From Nonomuraea thailandensis (GTDB lineage Bacteria > Actinomycetota > Actinomycetes > Streptosporangiales > Streptosporangiaceae), in assembly GCF_024172165.1 (NCBI RefSeq), contig NZ_JAMZEB010000002.1:8406501-8470500 (forward strand): a stretch of DNA of 64,000 nt, read 5' to 3'. The notes below the pieces were generated by a model. The model did not search any database. It saw only the letters and a list, made by a program, of their open reading frames with translations, and had not been told where the DNA came from. Positions 1-7,853 of this stretch are shown here, piece by piece. Both the position numbers and the translations under genes were made by a program. Numbering within the stretch: the stretch's first letter is position 1; every line of letters starts with the position of its first letter.

Positions 1-522
1 TACACCCAGGTCATCCAGCAGCCCCCTGCCAAGGACGAGCAGGAGGCCGCCGGCCCCACCACCGCCGCCACGACTCCGCAGAAGGAGGAGCCCGGCGTCT
101 TCACGGGCCTGGACACGTACACCGAGAACTGCCCCGCCGCGAAGATCAAGGGCGCCGGTGCGGCGTGCGTGCGGGAGGCGGAGTGCTGGGGCGGCCTCGT
201 CATCATCGTGGGCGACACCAAGGCCAGGCGGCTGGGCTGCGAGGAGTCCCACTCGTGGGAGACGTTCGCGGTCGCCCCCATCCCGAAGGACGCCGAGACG
301 TACGTCCAGCAGGACCTCGCCAGGCACCCGACCGTGAAGAAGGTCTGCAGCCGCACGGTCCTGCTGTCCACCAGGACCGGCACGGCCCGCGACCTCGCGG
401 CCGCGCAGTGGAAGGCGGACGTGATGCCGCCGTCGCAGTCCCAGTTCGAGGACGGGGTGCGGTTCTACCGCTGCATCGCCAGCCGGACCGGGGTGGATTC
501 GCGCAAGTCCTACTTCCACTGA
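1..522 (+). CDS. C-terminal part of a membrane or secreted protein with a septum-formation-like domain (5' end outside window)
   Basis: The frame is open from the first base, so the gene starts upstream; 173 residues are visible. The first ~40 are rich in Pro, Ala, Thr and Glu and look like an extracellular linker. The globular part has five Cys (ENCPAAK, AACVRE, AECWGG, LGCEES, KVCSRT) plus a sixth near the end (YRCIAS). The stretch CEESHSWETFAVAPIP resembles the C..pH.wE.favap pattern of actinobacterial septum-formation-like domains, which often close membrane proteins or Ser/Thr kinases. I see that pattern only in this window and cannot tell what the N-terminus carries. The stop is followed at once by the convergent HxlR gene. 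Confidence 0.7.
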   Translation, partial: YTQVIQQPPAKDEQEAAGPTTAATTPQKEEPGVFTGLDTYTENCPAAKIKGAGAACVREAECWGGLVIIVGDTKARRLGCEESHSWETFAVAPIPKDAETYVQQDLARHPTVKKVCSRTVLLSTRTGTARDLAAAQWKADVMPPSQSQFEDGVRFYRCIASRTGVDSRKSYFH

Positions 523-527
523 CCTGT

Positions 528-971
528 TCAGGTGACGCGGGAGTCGTACGCCTCACGGTTGGCGAGCACGTCGTCCATGTTCGTCTCGGCCCAGCCCTTG
601 ATGCCGCGCATCATGTGGTGCAGGGAGAGGCCGAGGCCGGTCAGCTCGTAGGAGACCGTGACGGGCACGGTCGGCGTCACGGTGCGCGTGATGAGGCCGT
701 CGCGTTCCAGGGAGCGCAGCGTCTGCGTGAGCATCTTCTGGCTGACGCCGGCCAGCAGGCGGGACAGCTCCGAGTAACGCATCGGCCGGGGGCCTCCCGC
801 GCAGCCGGCGTCCTGCTGAGGCGAGCCGTCGCTGCCGAGCGCGGCCAGGATCAGCGTGACCCACTTGTTGGAGATGCGGTCGAGCAGCTTGCGGCTCGGG
901 CATGCCGCCATGAAGGCGTCATATTCCGCCTTGCCCTGTGCCCTCTTCTGGGCCGCCGTCGTCGTCGCCAT
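528..971 (-). CDS. HxlR-family winged-helix transcriptional regulator
   Basis: 147 residues. The HxlR core is clear: CPSRKLLDRISNKWVTLIL at about residues 24-42, then RYSELSRLLAGVSQKMLTQTLRSLERDGLI (recognition helix and wing) and the usual C-terminal stretch YELTGLGLSL. One Cys lies just before the domain (MAACPSR), the position that is redox- or electrophile-sensitive in HypR/QorR-type members, so a response to quinones or aldehydes is possible. A loop of ~20 residues (GSDGSPQQDAGCAGGP) is inserted between helix 1 and the HTH. It is divergent from the aldo/keto reductase, with two inverted repeats between them, so autoregulation and control of the reductase are likely. Confidence 0.9.
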   Translation of the reverse strand: MATTTAAQKRAQGKAEYDAFMAACPSRKLLDRISNKWVTLILAALGSDGSPQQDAGCAGGPRPMRYSELSRLLAGVSQKMLTQTLRSLERDGLITRTVTPTVPVTVSYELTGLGLSLHHMMRGIKGWAETNMDDVLANREAYDSRVT

Positions 972-1000
972 CGACCGCTCCTCTCACCCGCCGGTGTCTT

Positions 1001-1035
1001 ACGCACTCCGAAGTGCGTACTTCCTGTCAGGAAGT
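1001..1035. promoter_or_regulatory. Two adjacent inverted repeats, probable HxlR operator
   Basis: Between the divergent HxlR and aldo/keto reductase genes. First repeat 1001-1018: acgcact-ccga-agtgcgt (7-bp arms). Second repeat 1019-1035: acttcct-gtc-aggaagt (7-bp arms). They touch without a gap. HxlR dimers are known to bind short palindromes of the GTACTT...AAGTAC kind, and gtacttcc is present here at 1017-1024. Binding by the neighbouring regulator is inferred. Confidence 0.65.
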
Positions 1036-1093
1036 TACCTCTCCATACTGAAGCAACGAACCGATAGGCACCACTCTCACCTGAAGGCAGAGG

Positions 1094-1966
1094 ATGAGCA
1101 CTTATCCCCCTGAGCTTCCCGGCGGCACCTGGGCGCTGGGCGGCCTGACCGTCACCCGGTTCGGCTACGGCGCCATGCAGCTCGCCGGCCCCGGCGTGAT
1201 GGGCCCGCCGGCCGACCACGACGGCGCACTCGCCGTCCTCCGGGAGGCCGTCGGCCTCGGCATCACCCATATCGACACCAGCGACGCCTACGGGCCGCGC
1301 GTCACCAACCGGCTGATCCGGGAGGCGCTGCACCCGTACCCCGGCGCGCTGCACATCGTGACCAAGGTCGGCGCGAACCGCGACCAGCAGGGCGGCTGGC
1401 CTCCTGCCCGGCGGCCCGAAGACGTTCGCCGCTCCGTTCACGAGAACCTCGAATCCCTCGGGCTCGACGTGCTCGACCTGGTCAATCTCCGGCTCGGCGA
1501 CGCCCAGGGACCTCGGCCGGGCTCGCTCGCCGAGCCGTTCGAGGCGCTCGTCGAGCTTCAGCAGCAGGGGCTGATCCGGCACCTCGGAGTGAGCAACGCG
1601 ACGGCGGAACAGGTCGCGCAGGCGCAGGCGATCGCGCCGATCGTGTGCGTGCAGAACATGTACAACCTCGCCTACCGTCAGGATGACGAGCTGATCGACG
1701 GGCTCGCCGAGCAGGGGGTCGCGTACGTGCCCTTCTTTCCGCTCGGCGGCTTCAGCCCGCTCCAGTCCTCGGCGCTGTCGGCGGTGGCTGCTCGGTTGCA
1801 GGCGACGCCGATGTCCGTGGCGCTGGCCTGGTTGCTGCGTCGGTCGCCGAACATTCTGCTCATTCCTGGCACCTCTTCGGTGACGCATCTGCGGGAGAAC
1901 GTCGCCGGGGCGGGGTTGTCGCTGTCCGATGAGGATCTCGGCGAGCTGGACAAGCTCGGCCGCTAG
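1094..1966 (+). CDS. Aldo/keto reductase
   Basis: 290 residues, a typical AKR (TIM barrel) length. FGYGAMQLAG, GITHIDTSDAYGP (Asp and Tyr of the active site), IVTKVGA (active-site Lys) and the NADP-binding end LIPGTSSVTHLREN are all present. The segment that carries the catalytic His in many AKRs reads LDVLDLVNLRLGD, without His, as in the YdbC-like subgroup. It should reduce a carbonyl substrate with NADPH in the cytosol. The ATG is preceded by an agagg Shine-Dalgarno directly upstream. The divergent HxlR gene and the operator between them suggest induction by a reactive carbonyl or quinone; the substrate is unknown. Confidence 0.9.
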   Translation: MSTYPPELPGGTWALGGLTVTRFGYGAMQLAGPGVMGPPADHDGALAVLREAVGLGITHIDTSDAYGPRVTNRLIREALHPYPGALHIVTKVGANRDQQGGWPPARRPEDVRRSVHENLESLGLDVLDLVNLRLGDAQGPRPGSLAEPFEALVELQQQGLIRHLGVSNATAEQVAQAQAIAPIVCVQNMYNLAYRQDDELIDGLAEQGVAYVPFFPLGGFSPLQSSALSAVAARLQATPMSVALAWLLRRSPNILLIPGTSSVTHLRENVAGAGLSLSDEDLGELDKLGR

Positions 1967-1982
1967 GACCTGGCCGTCTCGG

Positions 1983-1999
1983 GGTGCGCCGCAGGCGCC
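1983..1999. terminator. Weak hairpin between convergent genes
   Basis: Short stem gcgcc-gca-ggcgc in the 146-bp space between the convergent aldo/keto reductase and LacI genes. There is no U tract. It could serve as a bidirectional terminator, but the stem is short. Confidence 0.25.
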
Positions 2000-2112
2000 C
2001 GAAATCAGGAACGTCTGAGCCTCACGGCGCGAAGCGCCCCCACGCGAAGCCCTTTCGGGGCGGGCGACAACGGCCGGCCCCGTCAACGGGCAACGGGTGG
2101 GGGCGAAGGGGG

Positions 2113-3123
2113 CTACTCGTACCGAGCCGTGCTGTCCCGGACGATGAGCTCCGTGGCCAGTTCCACCCGCTTCGTCTCCGGCACCTCCCCATGCCCCATC
2201 GCCAGCACCGTCCGCGTAGCCAGGGCCGCCATCTCCTGCAGCGGCTGGCGGACGGTCGTCAGCGGTGGCCAGGCCGACTTGGCCAGGGGCAGGTCGTCGA
2301 AGCCGACCACGCTCAGGTCCTCGGGCACGCGCAGGCCGCGCTGCCTGGCCGCCTCGAAGACGCCGAACGCCATCAGGTCGCTTCCCGCGAAGATCGCCGT
2401 GGGGGGCTCGGGGAGGGAGAGGAGAGCGTGGCCCTGGTCGTGGCCGGACTCCACGAGGAACGTGCCACGCCTGATCAGCTCGGGGACGACCGGGAGGCCG
2501 GCTGTTTCCAGGGCCGCCCGGTAACCGTCTATGCGTGCCTGGCTGCACAACATGTCGGCGGGGCCGCTGATCATGCCGATGCGGCGGTGCCCGAGCTCCA
2601 GCAGGTGCCGGGTGGCCGCCAGGCCGCCGTTCCAGTTGGTGGCGCCGACCGAGATGACGCCGGGTGCGGGCTCGCCTTCCGGGTCCACCACGGCGAACGG
2701 CAGGGATCGCGCGCTGAGCTGGGCCTGGATGCCGGTCGAGAGTCGCGAGGCGACTATCACCACGCCGTCCGTGCGCCGGGCCGCCAGGCGTTCGAGCCAG
2801 TCACGGCCCGGCCCCGCGTGCGTGTGCAGGACCGAGATGACGACGCTCGCGCCGGCGTCGTGGGCGGCGCTCTCCGCCCCTCGGACGATTTCCATGGCCC
2901 AGGGCGACTCGATCTCCGCGAAGACCAGGTCCACCAGGCCGGCCGGGGTGTCGTCCTGGCTGATGCGCCGCTGGTAGCCATGCTCCTGCAGCAGCCGTTC
3001 GACCCTGTGGCGGGTCGCCGGAGCGACCTCCGGACGCCCGTTGATGACCTTCGAGACCGTCGGTATGGAGACCCCGGCCTCCTCCGCGATCAGTGCGATC
3101 GTCACCCGCCTCTTCGCTGACAC
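2113..3123 (-). CDS. LacI-family sugar-responsive repressor (BxlR-like)
   Basis: 336 residues. N-terminal HTH RVTIALIAEEAGVSIPTVSKVINGRPEVAPATR (about 5-37) with the hinge helix HRVERLLQEHGYQ, followed by a periplasmic-binding-protein-like sensor domain ending VVGFDDLPLAKSAWPPLTTVRQPLQEM. It is divergent from the CUT1 transporter operon, and the 145-bp gap carries two CGAAA-N-TTTCG palindromes. That matches the CGAA-N-TTCG motif reported for BxlR of Streptomyces, which controls xylobiose uptake. The inducer is therefore likely a plant-polysaccharide disaccharide (xylobiose, cellobiose or similar), an inference from the motif and the GH5 gene downstream. Confidence 0.9.
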   Translation of the reverse strand: MSAKRRVTIALIAEEAGVSIPTVSKVINGRPEVAPATRHRVERLLQEHGYQRRISQDDTPAGLVDLVFAEIESPWAMEIVRGAESAAHDAGASVVISVLHTHAGPGRDWLERLAARRTDGVVIVASRLSTGIQAQLSARSLPFAVVDPEGEPAPGVISVGATNWNGGLAATRHLLELGHRRIGMISGPADMLCSQARIDGYRAALETAGLPVVPELIRRGTFLVESGHDQGHALLSLPEPPTAIFAGSDLMAFGVFEAARQRGLRVPEDLSVVGFDDLPLAKSAWPPLTTVRQPLQEMAALATRTVLAMGHGEVPETKRVELATELIVRDSTARYE

Positions 3124-3138
3124 AAATCGGGAGTGTAT

Positions 3139-3151
3139 CCGAAAGTTTCGG
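3139..3151. promoter_or_regulatory. Operator 1: CCGAAAGTTTCGG
   Basis: Palindrome with 6-bp arms around one base (ccgaaa-g-tttcgg), 16 bp upstream of the LacI start and 25 bp upstream of the -35 of the transporter promoter. It contains the CGAA-N-TTCG core known for BxlR. Confidence 0.75.
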
Positions 3152-3176
3152 TTTGGGATCGCTCCCGGTCGAGGTG

Positions 3177-3206
3177 TTGACGCTTTACATGGCGTTTACC
3201 TACGAT
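3177..3206 (+). promoter_or_regulatory. Sigma-70-type promoter of the CUT1 operon
   Basis: TTGACG (3177-3182), 18-bp spacer, TACGAT (3201-3206). It lies between the two operators; the start codon of the binding-protein gene is 63 bp after the -10. Confidence 0.6.
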
Positions 3207-3233
3207 CGCGCCAAAGAAATTATCGGGGGGTTC

Positions 3234-3246
3234 ACGAAACTTTCGA
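3234..3246. promoter_or_regulatory. Operator 2: ACGAAACTTTCGA
   Basis: Second palindrome (cgaaa-c-tttcg), 27 bp after the -10 and 22 bp before the start codon. Together with operator 1 it brackets the promoter, an arrangement suited to repression by looping or a roadblock. Confidence 0.75.
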
Positions 3247-3268
3247 CTATCGCTGAGGAAGGGACCCC

Positions 3269-4555
3269 ATGAAACGCACTCTCGTGTTGGTCGCGGCGGC
3301 GGTGCTCCTGGCCGGCTGCGGTGGCGGAGGCGGAGAGGCAGCACCTCAGCAGAGCGCGGGCGGCGCGCCCGCCAAGGTGACGCTGGAGTGGTGGCACCTC
3401 TCGACCGCCGAACCGCTCAAGTCGCTCTGGGCGCAGCGCGCCAAGGAGTTCGAGGCCAAGAACCCGAACGTCACGATCAAGGCCACCGTCCTGGAGAACG
3501 AGGCGTACAAGGCCAAGCTCACCACGATCACGCAGTCGGGCAACGCCCCCGACGTCTTCGCCTCGTGGGGCGGCGGCGTGCTCAAGCAGCAGATCGACGC
3601 CGGCGTGGTCAAGGACATCTCCACCGACGTCGCCGACGTGCTGCCGAGCTTCACGCCCGCGGCGCTGAGCGCGTACCAGCTGGACGGCAAGACGTACGGC
3701 CTGCCGACCGACATCGGGCTGGTGGGTTTCTGGTACAACAAGAAACTTTTCGAGAAGGCAGGCATCACGGAGCCGCCCGCCACCTGGTCGGCGTTCCTGG
3801 AGGACGTCAAGAAGCTCAAGGCCGCGGGCATCACCCCGATCGCCCTGGCCGGTAAGGAGAAGTGGCCCGGCCACTACTACTGGGCCTACCTCGCCCTGCG
3901 CATCGCCGGCCTGGACGCGCTCAAGCAGGCGGCCGTCGACCACGACTTCACCAAGCCCGACTTCGTGACCGCCGGCCAGCAGGTCAAGGCGCTGGCGGAC
4001 CTGCAGCCGTTCCAGAAGGGCTTCCTGGGCGCCGCGTACTCCACCCCGGACGGCCAGTCCGCCACGGTGAGCAACGGCAAGGCGGCCATGGAGCTGATGG
4101 GCCAGTGGGCGCCGAGCGTGCAGAACGACGCGGGCAAGGGTCTCGGTGACGACCTCGGCTTCTTCCCGTTCCCCGCGGTCGAGGGCGGCAAGGGCTCGAT
4201 CGGTGACGCGTTCGGCGGTGGCGGCGGCCTGACCGTCGGCGCGGACGCGCCCAAGGAGGCCGTGGACTTCGTCAAGTTCATGACCGAGATGGGCAACCAC
4301 TCCAAGGCCGTGGAGTCCGGCGGCGTGCTGCCGGTGCTCAAGGGCGAGGAGAGCGCGGTCAAGGACCCGAACCTCAAGCAGGTGGCGACGCTGCTGGCCG
4401 GCGCCAGCGGCTACCAGCTCTACCTGGACCAGGCCTACCCGCCGGCCGTCGGCCAGCAGGTCAACGACAGCGTGGCCGAGCTGATCGCCGGTACGAAGAC
4501 GCCCGAAGAGGTCGGGGCGGACATCAGCGAAGTGGCCAAGAGCGAAGCCGGATGA
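3269..4555 (+). CDS. CUT1-family sugar ABC transporter, solute-binding lipoprotein
   Basis: 428 residues. Signal peptide MKRTLVLVAAAVLLAGCGGG with lipobox LAGC: exported and lipid-anchored on the outer face of the membrane. The SBP cluster B fold (family 1) is shown by TLEWWHLSTAEP, FEAKNPNVTIKATVLE, GNAPDVFASWGGG, LPTDIGLVGFWYNKKLFEKAGI and the C-terminal NDSVAELIAGTKTPEEVGADI. An aagg Shine-Dalgarno precedes the ATG. It delivers sugar to the two permeases encoded next, with which it is translationally coupled (ATGA). Operators and the GH5 gene point to a β-linked oligosaccharide; specificity cannot be read from sequence. No ATPase gene is present, so a shared MsiK-type ATPase elsewhere is presumably used. 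Confidence 0.92.
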   Translation: MKRTLVLVAAAVLLAGCGGGGGEAAPQQSAGGAPAKVTLEWWHLSTAEPLKSLWAQRAKEFEAKNPNVTIKATVLENEAYKAKLTTITQSGNAPDVFASWGGGVLKQQIDAGVVKDISTDVADVLPSFTPAALSAYQLDGKTYGLPTDIGLVGFWYNKKLFEKAGITEPPATWSAFLEDVKKLKAAGITPIALAGKEKWPGHYYWAYLALRIAGLDALKQAAVDHDFTKPDFVTAGQQVKALADLQPFQKGFLGAAYSTPDGQSATVSNGKAAMELMGQWAPSVQNDAGKGLGDDLGFFPFPAVEGGKGSIGDAFGGGGGLTVGADAPKEAVDFVKFMTEMGNHSKAVESGGVLPVLKGEESAVKDPNLKQVATLLAGASGYQLYLDQAYPPAVGQQVNDSVAELIAGTKTPEEVGADISEVAKSEAG

Positions 4556-5511
4556 CGACGCTCACGAAAGGGCCGGAGGCTCTCCAGCTTCCGGCCCCCG
4601 CGCCTGCCGCCCGACGCCGTGGCCGCTGGGTGACGATCGCCCTGTTCCTGCTGCCCGCACTGGTGCTCTTCGCCATGCTGGTCGTGGCCCCGATGCTGGT
4701 GGCCCTGTACGCGAGCGTGTTCCGCTGGAACGGCTTCGGCGGCCTGCCCACCAACTTCATCGGGGTGGACAACTTCACCCGGCTGTTCAGCAGCGAGATC
4801 TTCGCCCAGGACCTGTGGCACCTGCTGGTGCTGGTGCTGCTGTCGATCTGCGTGCAGCTGCCGTTCTCGCTGGCCATCGCCATGCTGCTGAACCAGCGCA
4901 TGCGCGGCCGGGCGCTCTACCGCGTGCTGTTCTTCGCGCCGTACGTGTTGTCCGAGGTCATCACGGGCGTGCTGTTCTCGCTGATCCTCTCGCCCGACTC
5001 GGGCATGGCGAACCAGCTGCTGTCGGTGATCGGCTGGGAGTCGGAGTGGCTGGCCGACCCCGACACCGTGATGCCGTCGCTCTTCCTGGTCATGACCTGG
5101 AAGTACTTCGGCTTCCACATGATGATCTATCTCGCGGGCCGGCAGAACATCCCGAACGAGCTCGTCGAGGCCGCCCAGATCGACGGCGCGACGGGCTGGA
5201 AGACGTTCAGGCACGTCACGCTGCCGCTGCTCGGCCCGACGATCCGGATCAGCATCTTCCTGTCCGTCATCTACACCATCCAGCTCTTCGACCTGGTCTG
5301 GATCCTGACCGGCGGCGGGCCCTCGCACTCCTCGGAGACGATGGCCGTCACCATGATGGACTGGGGCTTCAAGCGCTCCCAGGTCGGCTACGCCAGCGCG
5401 ATCAGCGTCGTGATGTTCGCGCTCAGCCTCGTCTTCGCCCTCGTCTACCAGCGGTTCGTGATGCGCCGCGACCTGGAGGGCGCAGTGACCTCCCAAGGAG
5501 GCCGGCCGTGA
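4552..5511 (+). CDS. Sugar ABC transporter permease (MalF/CebF type)
   Basis: 319 residues, six predicted membrane segments starting at about residue 24 (VTIALFLLPALVLFAMLVVAPML). The EAA loop, which contacts the ATPase, reads ELVEAAQIDGATGWKTFRHVTLPLL. Ends LVYQRFVMRRDLEGAVTSQGGRP. The start overlaps the stop of the binding-protein gene by 4 bp (ATGA). Pairs with the next gene to form the membrane channel. Confidence 0.93.
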   Translation: MTTLTKGPEALQLPAPAPAARRRGRWVTIALFLLPALVLFAMLVVAPMLVALYASVFRWNGFGGLPTNFIGVDNFTRLFSSEIFAQDLWHLLVLVLLSICVQLPFSLAIAMLLNQRMRGRALYRVLFFAPYVLSEVITGVLFSLILSPDSGMANQLLSVIGWESEWLADPDTVMPSLFLVMTWKYFGFHMMIYLAGRQNIPNELVEAAQIDGATGWKTFRHVTLPLLGPTIRISIFLSVIYTIQLFDLVWILTGGGPSHSSETMAVTMMDWGFKRSQVGYASAISVVMFALSLVFALVYQRFVMRRDLEGAVTSQGGRP

Positions 5512-6350
5512 GCCACAAGAAGCCGCTCAAGCGGCGGCGCAACACGCTGCCCCTGCACGTGATCGCGATCATCGTCGGCGTGTTCATGGTCATCCCGGTC
5601 TTCTACGCGCTGCTCGGCGGCTTCAAGGACAACAGCGAGCTGTCCGGGAACCCGTTCGGCCTGCCGAGCGAGTGGATCACCGCGAACTACACCGACGTGC
5701 TGGCCTCCGGCTCGTTCTGGCGGCAGGTGTGGAACAGCACGTTCATCGCCGTCGTCACGACCGTGGTGACGGTCGCGCTGTCGGCGCTGGCGGCGTTCGT
5801 GTTCGCCCGGTTCGCCTTCCGCGGCAGGGAGTTGTACTTCACGCTGTTCACCGCGGGGCTGATGTTCCCGTTCGCGGTGGCGATCCTGCCCATCTTCGTG
5901 CTGCTGCGCACGTTCGGGCTGCTGGACAACCCGCTCGGGGTGATCCTCACGCAGGCCGCCTTCGGCCTGCCGCTGACGATCATCATCCTGCGCGGCTTCT
6001 TCCGCAGCATCCCGGGCGAGATCGAGGAGGCGGCCACGATCGACGGGTGCTCGCCGTTCGGCTTCTTCTGGCGGATCCTGCTGCCGATGGCCAGGCCCGC
6101 CATCGCCACCGTCTCGGTGCTGGCCATCGTGGGGAGCTGGAACAACTTCATGCTCCCGCTGGTGGTGTTCAGCGAGGAGGCGAGCTGGACGCTGCCGCTG
6201 GGCATCCAGCAGTTCCAGGGCCAGTACGCCTCCGACACCGCCCGCATCCTGGCCTATCTCATCCTGGCCATGGTGCCCGCGCTCGGGTTCTACGCCATAG
6301 CGGAACGTCACCTGGTCGGTGGGCTCACCGCGGGTGCGACGAAGGGGTGA
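5508..6350 (+). CDS. Sugar ABC transporter permease (MalG/CebG type)
   Basis: 280 residues from a GTG start at 5508. I chose this start because a strong aaggagg Shine-Dalgarno lies 6 bp upstream, the GTG overlaps the previous stop (GTGA), and the protein then begins with the usual short basic N-terminus MSHKKPLKRRRNTLPLH. Six membrane segments; EAA loop EIEEAATIDGCSPFGFFWRILLPM; MalG-like end FYAIAERHLVGGLTAGATKG. Second half of the CUT1 channel. Confidence 0.93.
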   Translation: MSHKKPLKRRRNTLPLHVIAIIVGVFMVIPVFYALLGGFKDNSELSGNPFGLPSEWITANYTDVLASGSFWRQVWNSTFIAVVTTVVTVALSALAAFVFARFAFRGRELYFTLFTAGLMFPFAVAILPIFVLLRTFGLLDNPLGVILTQAAFGLPLTIIILRGFFRSIPGEIEEAATIDGCSPFGFFWRILLPMARPAIATVSVLAIVGSWNNFMLPLVVFSEEASWTLPLGIQQFQGQYASDTARILAYLILAMVPALGFYAIAERHLVGGLTAGATKG

Positions 6351-6354
6351 CTCC

Positions 6355-7722
6355 ATGCTGCACGTGTCCGGAACCCATCTCGTGACGGACGACGACACGC
6401 CGGTACGGCTGCGGGGGGTGGGTCTCGGGGGCTGGATGAACATGGAGAACTTCATCACCGGCTTCCCGGCCAACGAGAGCTCCATGCGGGAGGCGGTGCG
6501 CTCCGTGCTCGGCGACGACCGGGCCGAGCTGTTCTTCGACCGGCTGCTGACCTCGTTCTTCACCGAGCAGGACGCCGCGCTGCTGGCCGGGCTGGGCATG
6601 AACTGCGTGCGCATCCCGGTCAACTACCGCCACTGGGAGTGCGACGAGCGCCCCATGGAGATCGACGAGCGCGGATTCCGTCACCTGGACCGGGTGATCG
6701 GCCTGCTGGGCGAGCACGGCGTCTACAGCGTGATCGACCTGCACGCGCTGCCCGGCGCCCAGAACCAGCACTGGCACTCCGACAACCCCACCCACGTGGC
6801 CGCGTTCTGGCAGCACCGGCATTTCCAGGACCGGGCGGTACGCCTGTGGGAGGTCATCGCCGACCACTACCGCGACCATCCCTGGGTGGCCGGCTACAAC
6901 CCGGTCAACGAGCCGGGCGACGTGTCGGGCAAGGCGATCGGCCCGTTCTACGACCGGCTGGTCAAGGCGATCAGGGCCGCCGACCCGCGGCACGTCCTGT
7001 TCCTGGACGGCAACACCTACTCCACCGATTTCTCGATATTTCGTGAGGTGTATGAGAACACCGTCTTCGTCATGCACGACTACGCGCTGGCCGGGTTCGC
7101 CCACGGCGGCCCCTACCCGGGGTACACCCGCGGCGAGTGGTGCGACCGGGCCGAGCTGGAGCGCACGTTCGCCAAGCGTTCCCGCTTCCAGCGCGAGACG
7201 GGCACGCCGCTGTGGGTGGGCGAGTTCGGGCCCGTCTACACCGGGGACCCGGCCGTGGACCGGCAGCGGTACCAGATCCTGCGCGACCAGCTCGCGATCT
7301 ACGACGAGCAGGGGGCGGGCTGGTCGCTCTGGACGTACAAGGACGTGGGGTTGCAGGGGCTGGTCCACGTCTCGGAGCCGTACCTGGAGCGGTTCGGCGG
7401 CTTCATCGCCAAGAAGCGGCGGCTCGGCGCGGACCGCTGGGGCTCGACGATGGAGGAGTCGGCCGAGGCGCTGGCCCCGCTGCACGCGCTGGTCGAGACG
7501 GAGTTCCCCGAGTGGCGCCCCTATCCGTGGGGCGCGCGCTACCAGACCGACGATCTGATCAGGCACATCCTGCTGGCGCAGGCGCTGCTGCCGGAGTACG
7601 CCGGGCTGTTCCGCGGGCTCGGTGACGACGAGCTGCTCGTGCTGGCCGACTCGTTCCTGCTGGAGCGGTGCGTACGCCGCGAGCCCCTGCTCGACCTGCT
7701 GGCCGACAACCTCAAGGGGTGA
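6355..7722 (+). CDS. Glycoside hydrolase family 5-like enzyme, cytoplasmic
   Basis: 455 residues from ATG 6355, after a gaagggg Shine-Dalgarno, 4 bp after the permease stop. No signal peptide, so it acts inside the cell on sugars brought in by the upstream transporter. (β/α)8 clan-A features: RGVGLGGWMNMENF near the N-terminus, NCVRIPVNYRHWE, IDLHALPGAQN, the acid/base Glu in YNPVNEPGD (Glu186) and the nucleophile in LWVGEFGP (Glu290). The C-terminal ~90 residues (from about 370) form an extra helical region that I do not recognise. Likely an exo-β-glucosidase or similar retaining glycosidase releasing monosaccharide; the exact linkage is unknown. It is the last gene of the LacI-controlled operon. 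Confidence 0.85.
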   Translation: MLHVSGTHLVTDDDTPVRLRGVGLGGWMNMENFITGFPANESSMREAVRSVLGDDRAELFFDRLLTSFFTEQDAALLAGLGMNCVRIPVNYRHWECDERPMEIDERGFRHLDRVIGLLGEHGVYSVIDLHALPGAQNQHWHSDNPTHVAAFWQHRHFQDRAVRLWEVIADHYRDHPWVAGYNPVNEPGDVSGKAIGPFYDRLVKAIRAADPRHVLFLDGNTYSTDFSIFREVYENTVFVMHDYALAGFAHGGPYPGYTRGEWCDRAELERTFAKRSRFQRETGTPLWVGEFGPVYTGDPAVDRQRYQILRDQLAIYDEQGAGWSLWTYKDVGLQGLVHVSEPYLERFGGFIAKKRRLGADRWGSTMEESAEALAPLHALVETEFPEWRPYPWGARYQTDDLIRHILLAQALLPEYAGLFRGLGDDELLVLADSFLLERCVRREPLLDLLADNLKG

Positions 7723-7727
7723 CTGGG

Positions 7728-7771
7728 GGGCGCCTGCCCGGTGTCGCTCCGGCCGGCCACTGGGGGCGCCC
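7728..7771 (+). terminator. Possible terminator hairpin after GH5
   Basis: gggcgcc (7728-7734) can pair with ggcgccc (7765-7771) across a 30-nt GC-rich loop; cacttttcat follows. The same stretch is also a direct repeat (actgggg-gcgcc twice). Weak evidence. Confidence 0.3.
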
Positions 7772-7853
7772 ACTTTTCATGGGATAGATCGGGAAATGTC
7801 GGGTGGATCTGGTAGGACAGGAGCCGCCGAACCCCCCGACCCTAGGACCATCC

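Noticed and set aside
851-2548. Minus-strand frame of 565 codons over the aldo/keto reductase
   Set aside because: No recognisable domain; it is antisense to a complete aldo/keto reductase and overlaps the HxlR and LacI genes.
4815-5507. N-terminal extension of the second CUT1 permease
   Set aside because: The longer frame lies inside the first permease gene; GTG 5508 has a strong Shine-Dalgarno and gives the normal family length.
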